Shown here: positions 17,220 through 26,204 of the stretch, one piece after another
Position numbering within the stretch: position 1 is the stretch's first letter
Layout of the letters: each line of letters starts with the position of its first letter
Origin: Streptomyces sp. V1I1
GTDB taxonomy: Bacteria > Actinomycetota > Actinomycetes > Streptomycetales > Streptomycetaceae
Assembly (NCBI RefSeq): GCF_030817355.1
Contig: NZ_JAUSZH010000001.1
Span: forward strand, 4,687,501-4,751,500
Direction: 5' to 3'
DNA length: 64,000 nucleotides
Translations under genes and position numbers: made by a program
The notes under the pieces: model-generated
What the model was told of the DNA's origin: nothing
The model's input: the letters and a program-made list of their open reading frames with translations, nothing else
Databases searched by the model: none

Positions 17220-18077
17220 TCAGTGTGCGTATTCCTTGGCGATGTCCGCGATGAACTGCCTCGTGTGATCGACGTTCAGGGCTTGGGCGCGCAGATGCTC
17301 GTACATGACGCTGTACTTCTGCACATCGTTGGCCTTCTCCAGGTACAGGTCGCTCGTCACGCCTTCGATGTAGACGACGCTCGAGTCGGAGGTGTCCGGG
17401 AACTCCAGGATCGCGTACTGGCCGTTGATGCCCGGATGGGCGCCCATCTCGAAGGGCAGTACCTGCACGGTGACATGCGGCAGCTGGGACAGCTCCACCA
17501 GGTGCTCCAACTGCTCGCGCATCAGCTGCTTGTCGCCTACCAGACGGCGCAGCGCCGCCTCGTCGATCACCACCCACAGCCGCAGCGGGTGCTCGGCGTC
17601 GTTGAGCCGCTCCTGGCGGCGCACGCGGACGCTGACCCGTTTCTCGACGTCGGTGGTGCCGCTCTCGGGCAGCGCGCCGGCGATCAGCGCCTCGGCGTAC
17701 TGCCGGGTCTGCAACAGACCGGGGACGACCTGCGGTTCGTACACCCGCAGGCTCGCCGCGTCGGTCTCCAGGCCGATGTAGACGCTGTACGGGATGTCTC
17801 CGAAGGCGTGCCACCAGCCCTGCTGACGGGAGTCCTTGGCCATCTGCATCAACGAGTCGACTATCCGGTGGTCCTCGACCTCGTACACCCCGCACAGGTC
17901 GCGGACGTCGCGCTGACTGATCGAGCGGCGGCCGTTCTCGAGGCGGCTGATCTTCGACTGGGAGACGAGAAGGCGCTCCGCCACCTCTTCGGCCGTCATG
18001 CCCTTGAGTTCGCGGAGCCGACGCAGCTCCTGGCCCAATCGGCGTCGCCTGACGGTGGGGTTGACGTTGGACGCCAC
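17220..18077 (-). CDS. XRE-family regulator with DUF5753 domain (WhiJ-like)
   Basis: The 285-residue protein has an N-terminal helix-turn-helix (LGQELRRLRELKGMTAEEVAERL then VSQSKISRLENG), followed by the DUF5753 domain containing GLLQTRQYAEAL and DEAALRRLVG. This architecture is the WhiJ-like or Scr1-type antitoxin-like regulator of streptomycetes, which controls development or small partner genes. The DUF397 gene follows, and a GPP34 gene precedes it in the same orientation. Inverted repeats just upstream of the start (18102-18124) are a likely autoregulatory site. Confidence 0.93.
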   Translation of the reverse strand: MASNVNPTVRRRRLGQELRRLRELKGMTAEEVAERLLVSQSKISRLENGRRSISQRDVRDLCGVYEVEDHRIVDSLMQMAKDSRQQGWWHAFGDIPYSVYIGLETDAASLRVYEPQVVPGLLQTRQYAEALIAGALPESGTTDVEKRVSVRVRRQERLNDAEHPLRLWVVIDEAALRRLVGDKQLMREQLEHLVELSQLPHVTVQVLPFEMGAHPGINGQYAILEFPDTSDSSVVYIEGVTSDLYLEKANDVQKYSVMYEHLRAQALNVDHTRQFIADIAKEYAH

Positions 18078-18101
18078 GGAAACTGCACCTCCGGCTGCGT
18101 A

Positions 18102-18124
18102 GCTGAGCGTATCTATTGCTCAGC
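18102..18124. promoter_or_regulatory. Inverted repeat upstream of the XRE gene
   Basis: GCTGAGC (18102-18108) and GCTCAGC (18118-18124) are separated by an AT-rich 9-bp spacer, 25 bp before the XRE start codon. Position suggests autoregulation. Confidence 0.45.
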
Positions 18125-18320
18125 AGATTGCCACCAATGGTCGTGGCTGCGCTGCCAAATGGCTACACAGGACGCACGCGCGAACGCGCGGGGCAGCGCT
18201 GTGGCTGCCCCGCGCGTCCTGTGCGGCTCCCGAACCGGGTCATGGGGACGTCGGTGCGGCGGATCTTGTGCGGTTGTTCCTGAAACGCGTGGTGCGGTTG
18301 GTGCTGGTCGTGCTGCTGCG

Positions 18321-19052
18321 TCAGTGCGCGGCCACGCGGGCCATGCTTCCGCGGCGTGGTTGCATCGACACGGCCGCCGTCGGCTGTCGACTGCCTGCCG
18401 GTGCGGTGGGATTACGGCGGGGCTGAGCGGCCGCACCGTTCTGAACGTCCATCACGGCGTGTGCCACGAGTCCGCCCATGGGGTCGTGCCTGATGAGATC
18501 CCGCAGACGGGACCTCGAGGAACGCCCTTCGTTCCCGGGGTAGAGGTGCTTGCCGAGTCCGACCGCGTGGGCCAGCGCGGCGAGCGCCGCGGTCCGCGGG
18601 TCCGGCGGTACGCCGGTGCGGATCGCACTGTCCAGCCGGGCCCTGATGTCCCGGCTGATCGCCGTGTCCGTCGCCTGGTAGCGAGTCGTCGGCAGTACTC
18701 CGCACATCTGGCCCGCCACGGCATGCACCATGCCGCACCGCTCCAGATGCGAGAGGTAAATCTGGCGCAGCCCCAGTCGGGGCCCGCCAATCCAGTGGAC
18801 AGCCCGAACTGGACTGCCGCGTCTGCGCAGCAGTTCCAGCGCGGAGTCCAAAGTCGGATCTCCGGTCGGCCGTGGCATCACCACGGCGATACGATCCCCG
18901 TCTGGGGCTATCCGTCCTGCCAGAGCCAGCTCTACTAGCTGAGCTCCGGCCAGGCCGATGTCGAGCGACTGCGGCTGCGCTGTGGTACCCGTGGTCGGGT
19001 CCAGAGCGAGCAGCAGTAGCTCCTCCGGAAGTGTTCTGCGGCTCCTGCCCAT
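18321..19052 (-). CDS. GPP34 (GOLPH3-like) family protein
   Basis: The 243-residue protein begins LPEELLLLALDPTTG, continues IGLAGAQLVELALAGRI and later has DPRTAALAALAHAVGL. This is the pattern of bacterial GPP34 proteins, related to eukaryotic GOLPH3/Vps74, which bind phosphoinositide headgroups. Bacterial members are abundant in actinomycetes and their role is not established. The C-terminal tail is low-complexity and basic (many R, P, A). It lies upstream of and in the same direction as the XRE/DUF397 pair, with a 243-bp gap holding the XRE promoter. Confidence 0.9.
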   Translation of the reverse strand: MGRSRRTLPEELLLLALDPTTGTTAQPQSLDIGLAGAQLVELALAGRIAPDGDRIAVVMPRPTGDPTLDSALELLRRRGSPVRAVHWIGGPRLGLRQIYLSHLERCGMVHAVAGQMCGVLPTTRYQATDTAISRDIRARLDSAIRTGVPPDPRTAALAALAHAVGLGKHLYPGNEGRSSRSRLRDLIRHDPMGGLVAHAVMDVQNGAAAQPRRNPTAPAGSRQPTAAVSMQPRRGSMARVAAH

Positions 19053-19275
19053 CCATGCCTCCCCGCGTGGATGAATGACAGGGTGACCCCTCTCACATTG
19101 GTCTGTCGAGAGCGCCTGGGTGGTTTCTATGGGAACCGGCAGGTATGTCGTTCTCGTCTATGCGCGGGGGGCGTGTTCTCACACAGGACACTGGTAGATG
19201 GTTCGGACAACACGGGCTGTCGTGATGACGGCGCCCGTGCGACGTGCTTATTGCGCAACACGCACAACGCGAGAC

Positions 19276-19317
19276 GCAAGACGTATGACTCATGAAGCAA
19301 GACGTATGACTCATGAA
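19276..19317. repeat. Tandem 21-bp direct repeat at the 5' end of the carboxypeptidase gene
   Basis: Two identical 21-bp copies (19276-19296 and 19297-19317) contain GTATGACTCATGA and run into the AAGGAGG ribosome-binding site. If translation began at the ATG in copy 1 the repeat would encode MTHEARRMTHE. The core TGACTCA is a short palindrome. It could be a paired regulator site or slippage of the leader. Confidence 0.7.
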
Positions 19318-19326
19318 GGAGGCACG

Positions 19327-22125
19327 GTGGCGGGCGAGTCCCCCGACAAGTCGGAGCAGCGGAAGTCGTCGGGGGAGACGACTCCGGGTGAACGCGACCC
19401 GCGTCTCGCCGTGTTCCGTCAGGCATCGCCGGGGGCGACGGCTCCCGCGGTGGACCAGCCGACGGCTGTGTTCAAGCTGCCATCGTCCGAGCGGAGCGGC
19501 GGACCGGGCGCGGACCAGGACGCCGCTCCGGGCTCGCGGTCCGTCGCGGAGCCGGGCACGGAGTCGGGCTCGGTGGAGAACGACACGAGGTTGCGCGCGG
19601 TGGCGGCGTGGGTGGCGAGCGCGGACGGGGACGCGGACGCGGACGCGTCTGGCGACGCGGATTCGGATGCGGGTGCGTCTGGCGACGCGGGATCGGGCGA
19701 TCCTGACGCGCGTGAGGACGCGCCTGCGGGCGCCGAAGAGGCGGACGCGGGCGAGCAGACGGATCCGCAGGCCGAGGCCGCGGACGGGGACGCTCCGGTC
19801 GCGGTGGACACCTCCGGCGACGACAGTGCGGATGCGGAGGCGTCTGCCGCGCAACAGGACGGCGACGGGCGTGAGGACGCGCCTGCGGGCCTCGGCGACG
19901 TCGAAGCGGGCGAGGATCCGCAGGCCGAGGCCGCGGACGGGGACGCTCCGGTCGCCGTGGACGCCTCCGGCGACGACAGTGCGGATGCCGATGGGCGCGA
20001 GGACGCGCCTGCGGGCGCCGACGACGCGGATGAGGACGTTCCGGTCGTCGAGGATGCCTCCGGCGACGACGGTGGGTCTGAGGACGCGTCTGACGCCGTG
20101 GAGCGGGACGCGCCTGCGGGTGCCGACGATGCGGACGCGGGCGAGCAAGCGGAGTCGCAGGCCGACGACGCGGACGCGGACGCTCCGGTCGCCGTGGACG
20201 CCTCCGGCGATGCCCGCGAGGCCGTCCCGGCAGCCACGCCGACTGGCGAGACCGGTGCTGACACCGAGGACGCCCCCGGGGACGGTGCGGCCGATTCGGC
20301 GGAGTCCGGCGACGTGGAGGACGACGTAGCGCCGTCCGCCAAGTACAAAGCCGGCGCTTCCGAGGAGACGGACGGCGACGCCGGTGTCGATGCCGAGGAA
20401 GGCCCCGGCGACAGGCCCCCCACGCCGACCGCCGACGAGCCGAGCGCCGACGAGCCCAAGGACAAGACCTCCGGTTCGCCGGAATCCGCCGCGGCGAAGG
20501 GCGAGGCCGCCAAGCCGGACGCGTCCCCCGACGCCGAGGCCAAGGCCGCGCCCACCGCGCCCGGATCTGCGGAAGCAAAGCCGTCCAAGCCCGCTGTCGA
20601 TCAGCCCACCGCCGTCTTCAAGGCGCTCCGGCGGCCCGCCGTCGACCAGCCCACCACCGCGCTCAAAGTGCCCCCGGCTCCCCGGCCGGAGGCGCCCGCC
20701 GAGCGGACCAGCACCTTCGTGCCGCTGCGGGCCGAAGCCGTACGCACCCCCGCCCCCGCCCCCGCCAAGCCGAAGGAATCCGCGCCCCCCGTCTCGCTCA
20801 CCGAGGCCGAGCGGACCAAGCAGCAGCCCATGCCGCCGCTGCCCCCGCTCGACCTTCTCGCCGAGCTCACGAACACCCCGCCGCCGCCCCAGACCCCTGT
20901 CCGCACCGTCGTGCGGCGGATCAAGATCTGGACGCCGCTCGTCGTGTTGCTGCTGATCATCTTTGCGATCGCGCAGGCTTTCCGTCCGCTCCCCGCCGCC
21001 GAGCTCGCCCTCTCGACCGAGCCCACCTTCACCTTCAAGGGCGGGCGGTTCGCCCTGCCCTGGCCCGGCGAGGGCCAGGGAGCCGTCGAGGTCGAGGGCG
21101 TCGGCAGCCTCGGGACGTATGGCGCGCAGAAGCCCGCCCCGATCGCGAGCATCGCCAAGACGATGACGGCGTACGTGATCCTCAAGGACCATCCGATCAA
21201 GGGCAAGGAAGTCGGCCCGAAGATCACGGTCGATCAGCAGGCCGAGGACGAGTCGAAGCTCGGCGACGAGTCGACCGCGCAGATTTCGAAGGGTCAGCAG
21301 TTCACCGAGCGGCAGATGCTGCAGTTGCTGATGATCCCGTCCGGCAACAACGCCGCGCGCCTCCTCGCCCGCTGGGACGCCAAGTCCGAAGCCGAGTTCG
21401 TCAAGAAGATGAACGACGCCGCCAAGGAACTCGGCATGACCAACAGCACGTACACGGACCCCAGCGGACTGAAGGCCACCACCGTCTCCACCCCGCAGGA
21501 CCAGCTCAAGCTGGCCAAGGCGGTCATGCAGAACGACGTGTTCCGGGAGATCGTCAACACGACCATCACCACGATCCCCGGCATCGACGGGCAGATCAGG
21601 AACAACAACGACAGGGCCCTGCTGAAGGAGGGCGTGGGCGGCATCAAGACCGGTTCGTCCACCCCGGCCGGCGGCAACCTGCTCTGGTCCGCCAACGCCG
21701 TGGTCGACGGCAAGGTGCGCCGCATCGTCGGCATCACGATGGGCGTCCAGAACGCAGCCATCCTCAACGACAAGCTGGAGCTGGCGATCACCCACAGCAT
21801 CAAGGTGATCGAGGCTGCTCAGGACGGCGTGACCTCCGCGACCGTCATCAAGAAGGGCGATGTCGTCGGATACGTCGACGACGGCCTCGGCGGCCGGACC
21901 CCCGTCGTCGCCACCAAGGAGCTCAAGGCGGTCGGCTGGGCCGGTCTGAAGGTCGAGATCGAGCTCGCTGACGGAGGCAGGACGGTCCCTCACTCGGCCA
22001 AGGCGGGCACCGTCGTCGGCCAGCTGTCCGTCGGCACCGGCACCGGCAGGGTCAGCTCACCGGTCGCGCTCCAGCAGGACCTGGCGGAACCTGGATTGGG
22101 CGACAAGCTCACCCGCATCGGCTAG
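19327..22125 (+). CDS. Membrane-anchored D-alanyl-D-alanine carboxypeptidase (peptidase S11) with long acidic N-terminal region
   Basis: The 932-residue protein, from the GTG at 19327, has AAGGAGG 4 bp upstream. About 530 cytoplasmic residues come first, rich in Asp, Ala, Glu and Pro, with imperfect repeats between about 129 and 301. A single membrane segment follows (VVLLLIIFAIAQAF, near 535-550), then an extracellular penicillin-binding domain with SIAK (Ser608, Lys611), SGN (672-674) and KTG (774-776). The enzyme should trim the terminal D-Ala of peptidoglycan stem peptides. The repeated motif VDQPTxxFK occurs near the N-terminus and again three times around residues 420-450; it may be a kinase or docking motif. 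In-frame ATG starts in the 21-bp repeat are an alternative. Confidence 0.92.
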   Translation: MAGESPDKSEQRKSSGETTPGERDPRLAVFRQASPGATAPAVDQPTAVFKLPSSERSGGPGADQDAAPGSRSVAEPGTESGSVENDTRLRAVAAWVASADGDADADASGDADSDAGASGDAGSGDPDAREDAPAGAEEADAGEQTDPQAEAADGDAPVAVDTSGDDSADAEASAAQQDGDGREDAPAGLGDVEAGEDPQAEAADGDAPVAVDASGDDSADADGREDAPAGADDADEDVPVVEDASGDDGGSEDASDAVERDAPAGADDADAGEQAESQADDADADAPVAVDASGDAREAVPAATPTGETGADTEDAPGDGAADSAESGDVEDDVAPSAKYKAGASEETDGDAGVDAEEGPGDRPPTPTADEPSADEPKDKTSGSPESAAAKGEAAKPDASPDAEAKAAPTAPGSAEAKPSKPAVDQPTAVFKALRRPAVDQPTTALKVPPAPRPEAPAERTSTFVPLRAEAVRTPAPAPAKPKESAPPVSLTEAERTKQQPMPPLPPLDLLAELTNTPPPPQTPVRTVVRRIKIWTPLVVLLLIIFAIAQAFRPLPAAELALSTEPTFTFKGGRFALPWPGEGQGAVEVEGVGSLGTYGAQKPAPIASIAKTMTAYVILKDHPIKGKEVGPKITVDQQAEDESKLGDESTAQISKGQQFTERQMLQLLMIPSGNNAARLLARWDAKSEAEFVKKMNDAAKELGMTNSTYTDPSGLKATTVSTPQDQLKLAKAVMQNDVFREIVNTTITTIPGIDGQIRNNNDRALLKEGVGGIKTGSSTPAGGNLLWSANAVVDGKVRRIVGITMGVQNAAILNDKLELAITHSIKVIEAAQDGVTSATVIKKGDVVGYVDDGLGGRTPVVATKELKAVGWAGLKVEIELADGGRTVPHSAKAGTVVGQLSVGTGTGRVSSPVALQQDLAEPGLGDKLTRIG
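19711..20230 (+). repeat. Coding minisatellite: acidic repeats within the carboxypeptidase
   Basis: Four imperfect modules of roughly 37-53 residues each start with REDAPAG or RDAPAG and mostly contain DAPVAVDASGDD. DNA and protein repeat together, so the region is prone to copy-number change. It lies in the predicted cytoplasmic part. Confidence 0.8.
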
Positions 22126-22140
22126 CAGCCGGCCGTCGGC

Positions 22141-22170
22141 GCGGGCGTCCCGGGGTCCCGGGACGCCCGC
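22141..22170 (+). terminator. Terminator after the carboxypeptidase gene
   Basis: GCGGGCGTCCCG and CGGGACGCCCGC form a perfect 12-bp stem with a 6-base loop, 15 bp after the stop codon. Confidence 0.85.
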
Positions 22171-22333
22171 GTGCTAGCGTCCCGGGGCAACTTCGGGCGC
22201 CGGGACAGCGTCCTTGAGCATGGAACGTCAGTACGGAGCGCGCGGAACGCGCGGAACGTCGTCAGCACGAAGCACGTCGGAGGTTGGCAGGCCGGGGACA
22301 ACGGCACAGCCGGGGAGGACGGGGAGAGCCGCA

Positions 22334-24151
22334 GTGACCACCGCTGAGCCGACACAGGCGGACGGCAGAAGCAGCCCCGACGCAGGGCCGCGAATACGTA
22401 TCCCCCTGCCCGGCAAGGTGGACCCCAGCCCCCTCGAAGACCTCCGCGACCGGCTGAGCCGCCACCCCGTACTTATCGCGACGGCACTCGCCGCGCTCAC
22501 GCACCTGATCTGGTTCTTCTTCCTCGCGAACAGCGGCGGCGACATCGCGGCCCAGGACGCCTGGGCCGAGTTCGTCGGCCGCCACCCCGACTCCGCGTAC
22601 AACCTCGCCTGGTACGGCGGGATGCATCCCGTCTCGTACAGCGTCGTCTCGCCGTATCTGATGTCCCTGCTCGGCGTCCGCTCGACGATGATGATCGCCG
22701 GTACGGTCTCCGCCGCCCTGACCGCGCTGATACTGGTCCGCGTCCGCGCCGTCCGCAATCCCGTGGCCTGCTCGCTGGCCGGGGTCTTCGCCTTCCTCTG
22801 CAACGCGCTCTCCGGCCGGGTGACCTTCGGCCTCGGCATGATGTTCGCGCTCGGCGCGGTGGCCGCGGTCTTCTGCTGGCCACACCGCTGGAGAATGAAT
22901 CGCTGGGCCAAAGCGGCGGTGGCAGCCCCGCTCGCCGGCCTCGCCACCGCGTCGAGCCCGGTCGCCGGGCTGTTCCTCGGCGTCGTCGCGGCGGCGCTGT
23001 TCCTGAACCGCCGCCGCCCCGGCGCGTACGCCCTCGGTGTCGCCCCGGTCGTGGTCGTGGCGCTCTCCGCCTGGCTGTTCCCCTTCTCCGGTACGCAGCC
23101 GATGTCGTTCTGGTCCACCTCGTTGCCGTTCCTCTACGGGGTCTTCGTCCTCGTTCTCGTACCGAAGGACTGGCGCACGGTCCGCGCCGCCGCGGCGGTC
23201 TACACCCTGGGCACGCTGCTGACCTGGGCGATCGATTCCCAGATCGGCTCGAACGTGTCCCGGCTCCCGATGCTCTTCGCGGGCGTGGTGCTGCTGGCGG
23301 CGCTTCCGTACACCGTGCCGCGCTCCCGCAAGTGGTACGCGCTCGTCCTCGCCTTCCTCGGGCTGAACTTCTGGATCGGCTTCAAGGCCGTGGACGACAT
23401 GATGCGTACGGCCCCGGCCGCGTCCTGGAACCGTGAGCTGGCACCGCTGGTCAACCGGCTCCAGCAGGTCCGCGCCGAGCGTGGCCGGGTCGAGGTGGTT
23501 CCCGCGAGCAGCCACCGCGAGGCGTCGGCTCTGGCTCCGTACGTCAATCTGGCCCGCGGCTGGAACCGGCAGGCTGACATGAAGCGCAATCCCCTCTTCT
23601 ACGACGAGGACAAGACGCTGACCTCGGCCGGCTACCGGGCCTGGCTGGACCGGTGGGCGGTCCACTATGTGGTGCTGCCGAAGGGCTCGCCCGACTACAG
23701 CGGGGCGAAGCAGGAGGCGGAGCTGGTGCGTGAGGGACAGCCGTATCTGACGCGGATCTGGAGCGACGCGAACTGGCAGCTGTTCGCGGTGAAAGACCCG
23801 ATGCCGCTGGCGGACCCGCCGGCCACGGTGGACCACGCGGGCGCGGGCGAGCTCACGATCCAGGTGAAGACGGCGGGCCGGGTGCTGATCCGGGTCCCGT
23901 ACTCGCCGTGGCTGAGCATCGTCGACGAGCAGGGCCAGAAGGTGAAGGGGCCGGAGGAGACGGAGGAGTCGAAGGCGCGCGAGGAGGGACCGAAGACCTT
24001 CGACAACCGGAACGGCTGCCTGCTGAAGGCGGAGGAGGACACGGAAGGCGACGAGTGGACCGAACTGCTCGCGCCCGCCCCGGGTGTCTACCGGCTGGCG
24101 GCCCCCTACGAACTGCCGCGCGGGACGCCCTGTCCCGACGAACTCCGCTGA
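22334..24151 (+). CDS. Polytopic membrane protein of unknown function (annotated-MFS or GT-C-like)
   Basis: I prefer the GTG at 22334, which has GGGGAG about 7 bp upstream; an in-frame TTG/ATG start at 22214/22220 would add a low-complexity basic extension. From 22334 the protein has about 605 residues. There are about ten hydrophobic segments in the first 340 residues, then a large soluble C-terminal domain of about 260 residues, ending in a charged Glu/Lys stretch and a cysteine pair (GCLLK, GTPCPD). Membrane-plus-extracytoplasmic-domain layouts of this kind occur in GT-C glycosyltransferases. No diagnostic catalytic motif is clear, so I do not assign an activity. Confidence 0.8.
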   Translation: MTTAEPTQADGRSSPDAGPRIRIPLPGKVDPSPLEDLRDRLSRHPVLIATALAALTHLIWFFFLANSGGDIAAQDAWAEFVGRHPDSAYNLAWYGGMHPVSYSVVSPYLMSLLGVRSTMMIAGTVSAALTALILVRVRAVRNPVACSLAGVFAFLCNALSGRVTFGLGMMFALGAVAAVFCWPHRWRMNRWAKAAVAAPLAGLATASSPVAGLFLGVVAAALFLNRRRPGAYALGVAPVVVVALSAWLFPFSGTQPMSFWSTSLPFLYGVFVLVLVPKDWRTVRAAAAVYTLGTLLTWAIDSQIGSNVSRLPMLFAGVVLLAALPYTVPRSRKWYALVLAFLGLNFWIGFKAVDDMMRTAPAASWNRELAPLVNRLQQVRAERGRVEVVPASSHREASALAPYVNLARGWNRQADMKRNPLFYDEDKTLTSAGYRAWLDRWAVHYVVLPKGSPDYSGAKQEAELVREGQPYLTRIWSDANWQLFAVKDPMPLADPPATVDHAGAGELTIQVKTAGRVLIRVPYSPWLSIVDEQGQKVKGPEETEESKAREEGPKTFDNRNGCLLKAEEDTEGDEWTELLAPAPGVYRLAAPYELPRGTPCPDELR

Positions 24152-24225
24152 CCCGCACGGCCGCTGTCCCATTACCGGCGTTAACACCTATCTCCGCCCG
24201 GCGCGCTGATGCATAGTGGACTGCC

Positions 24226-24254
24226 TTGACATACCGCGTGGTTGGTCTACTGGT
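24226..24254 (+). promoter_or_regulatory. Possible sigma-70 type promoter
   Basis: A perfect TTGACA (24226-24231) is followed after 16-17 bp by TACTGG/ACTGGT, a weak -10, just before the next gene. The region is AT-richer than average. Confidence 0.3.
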
Positions 24255-24265
24255 TCAGGTGTGAC

Positions 24266-25225
24266 ATGGCGTGCGAACGATGCGGTGGCAACGGCAGAGG
24301 TGCGCTGCCAGGTCTGAGGTGTCTGGAGTGTGATGTGGGCGGTGTGGACGGCAGTGGTAGTCGGGGCGGTAGGGACAGTCGTGGCGCGGGCGGGGCGTGG
24401 GTTGCACGGGAGACGCTGGCGGGACGCGTCTCTCTCCTCTCCCGTAGCGGAAAGATCCTGCTGACCGGGGGAGCTGCGCTGACCGCGCTCGCGCTGATCG
24501 TCTCGGCGATCACGCTGTACGGGGACGACTCGGCCCCGACTGAGGCGGCCGACGATTCCGACTTCGTCCCCGGCGACCTCGGTGGCGCCCCGGAGCGCAT
24601 CGAACCCACGGCACTGCCCGGCACCTCCCCCTCTCCTTCCCGCTCGCCCCTGCCGACCCCGACCCGGATCGGCCCGCGCAAGCCGAAGCCTCCGCAGAAT
24701 GCCAACGTCCCGTCGTACTCCGCCTGGGCCGGCCCCGGCTGCACCGGCGGCGGCCGCTACCGCGAGCGGGGCCGCTACAGCGACGGCGACGACGGCTGGT
24801 ACACGGTGCAAGAGGGCGGCCACAAGGGCGACGGCTGCGACGGCTCCTTCACCGCGATCCCCATGTCGGGCAGCACGACCAAGGACAGCGGTGGCACGGC
24901 GACCTGGTCCTGGTACGTGGGCAGCGGCTACACGACCTGCTCGGTGTCCGTCGTCATCCCGGAAAGCGACCGGGACCGCGATGTGGCGGGCAAGCCGACG
25001 ACGTACAACGTGCTGGCCGATCCCGACGACGGGGACAGCGCGATCAAGTCCTTCCAGATCGACCAGACATCGCTGCGCGGCAGAGGCCTGATCGTCGAGA
25101 AGATCCCGGTCAGCAACCAGCAGCTGGCGGTGCAGCTGGTGGACCGCGGCGAGGACTGGGGCAGCGACGAACGCGACGGGGCGCACCACGCGGCGGCCCA
25201 GATGAGGGCGGACTGCCGCGCGTGA
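24266..25225 (+). CDS. Membrane-anchored protein with N-terminal cysteine motif, function unknown
   Basis: From the ATG at 24266 the 319-residue protein starts with MACERCGGNGRG, a DnaJ-type CxxCxGxG half-motif, followed by CLEC; together they could bind zinc. A Gly/Arg-rich linker, one membrane segment (LLTGGAALTALALIVSAITLY, about 75-95), a Pro/Ser/Thr-rich stalk and a C-terminal beta-rich domain of about 170 residues follow. That domain has paired cysteines (PGCTGGG, GDGCDGSF, TTCSVSV, ADCRA), suggesting disulfides outside the cell. An alternative start is TTG at 24242. The 90 bp after the stop consist of repeated GCGCCGGGC-like blocks that can fold and may terminate transcription. Confidence 0.75.
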   Translation: MACERCGGNGRGALPGLRCLECDVGGVDGSGSRGGRDSRGAGGAWVARETLAGRVSLLSRSGKILLTGGAALTALALIVSAITLYGDDSAPTEAADDSDFVPGDLGGAPERIEPTALPGTSPSPSRSPLPTPTRIGPRKPKPPQNANVPSYSAWAGPGCTGGGRYRERGRYSDGDDGWYTVQEGGHKGDGCDGSFTAIPMSGSTTKDSGGTATWSWYVGSGYTTCSVSVVIPESDRDRDVAGKPTTYNVLADPDDGDSAIKSFQIDQTSLRGRGLIVEKIPVSNQQLAVQLVDRGEDWGSDERDGAHHAAAQMRADCRA

Positions 25226-25315
25226 GGGGTGAGTCGGCTCGGCTCGGCGCCGGGCTGGGCGGCGGGCTGGGCGCTGGGCTCAGTGCCCGGCTCAGCGCCG
25301 GGCCAAGCGCCATGC

Positions 25316-25876
25316 TCAGCGGCCGCCGAAGCGGCGCCGCCACCAGGCGGCGGCGCGCCTCGGTTCGCCGAGTGCGCTGCACGGCCGGTGCCGGTACACC
25401 ACGGAACCGTGCGGCAGCTGTTCGGCTGCGATGACACGCAGGGCTCCGAGGGACAGCCCTTCGACATCGACCGAGACGTCTGACAGGTCGGAGAGCGGGG
25501 AGAGGTCCAGCGTCACCGGCCGGTGGTCCGAGTGCGGGAACCGGATGCGCAGGTCGAGTTCACGCAGCGCGGGGAGCATACGCCGGAGGTGCTCCGTCGT
25601 GCAGAAGTCCTCGGTGGCGTAGAGCGTCACCTCAGCCCTGGTCACACCGGGCAGGGCGACCACCTCGGAGACATCCTGGCGCCAGAGGTCTTCGACGGCG
25701 AAGGTCACGTCCCTCAGTGACGGGAGCCGGCTGAGCGTGGCCAGCTCCTCGGCCGGTAACGGCATGCAGGACAGGGTGGGTGAGGCGAGATGCCGCAAGC
25801 GGGCGGTGGCATCGAGGCCCTGGACGCTCAGGTTGCCGAAGAGCCCCAGACTTTGGAGGCCTTCGGGAAGCGGTGC
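25316..25876 (-). pseudogene. 3' fragment of a leucine-rich-repeat-like protein gene
   Basis: On the minus strand the frame is open from a TAG at 25877-25879 down to 25316. It reads LPEGLQSLGLFGNLSVQGL then LRHLASPTLSCMPLP, LSRLPSLRDVTF, LPALRELDLRIRF and LSDLSDVSVDVEGLS, which are regular leucine-spaced repeats of an LRR-type solenoid. The C-terminus is basic (AAAWWRRRFGG). There is no credible start at the 5' end. The break falls about 18 bp from the degraded tRNA-Arg copy at 25894, so the gene was probably cut by an integration or deletion event there. Confidence 0.65.
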
Positions 25877-25893
25877 CTACGGCCTCATGCTTT

Positions 25894-25930
25894 TGGTGCC
25901 CCGGCAGGATTCGCCTGCGACACCCCCTTT
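25894..25930 (-). repeat. Degraded copy of the tRNA-Arg 3' end (relic attachment site)
   Basis: The 37 bp match the tRNA-Arg(CCT) 3' region at 36725-36763 apart from one lost C, two lost A in the T-loop and a substitution. The T-arm segment GGCAGGATTCG is intact. It marks the outer edge of the decayed integration region. Confidence 0.7.
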
Positions 25931-26000
25931 CGATGTGATGCCGTCCTCCTCGCAAGCCGCAATCAGAGCTCACCCAGAGCGGTGTCGTGTCTGCTCCGCC

Positions 26001-26147
26001 TCACATGCGTGCGAGGATCTCCGCCTTCTTTGGGTTGAACTCCTGCTCGGAGAGCATCCCCGCGTCGCGCAGATGCACAAGCTGCTGCAGCTGCTCCACG
26101 GGCGTCGTCGTGTTGAGGCACGCCCGGTGGGGGCACTGCGGCCGCAC
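26001..26147 (-). pseudogene. SHOCT-domain protein fragment
   Basis: The minus-strand frame ends PVEQLQQLVHLRDAGMLSEQ followed by EFNPKKAEILARM and TGA. This is the SHOCT (short C-terminal) domain that closes many bacterial membrane or stress proteins. The upstream part of the frame (about 25 residues, CPHRACLNTT) has no recognisable domain and only a weak GTG start at 26147. It is probably the 3' end of a larger lost gene. It lies convergent to the broken LRR gene and divergent from the phosphatase. Confidence 0.6.
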
Positions 26148-26204
26148 GTGCGCTCGTTCCGCGTCAGCGCTCAGATGGGCCGCAGGGGGTGCACAGTAGG
26201 AGAC

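Noticed and set aside
19281..19315. AP-1/GCN4-like TGACTCA sites
   Set aside because: That motif is recognised by eukaryotic bZIP proteins. The similarity is coincidental, though the direct repeat itself is reported.
19093..21993. Minus-strand frame of 966 codons opposite the carboxypeptidase
   Set aside because: A shadow of the GC-biased, repetitive coding region. Composition is Arg/Gly/Val-rich with no signature.
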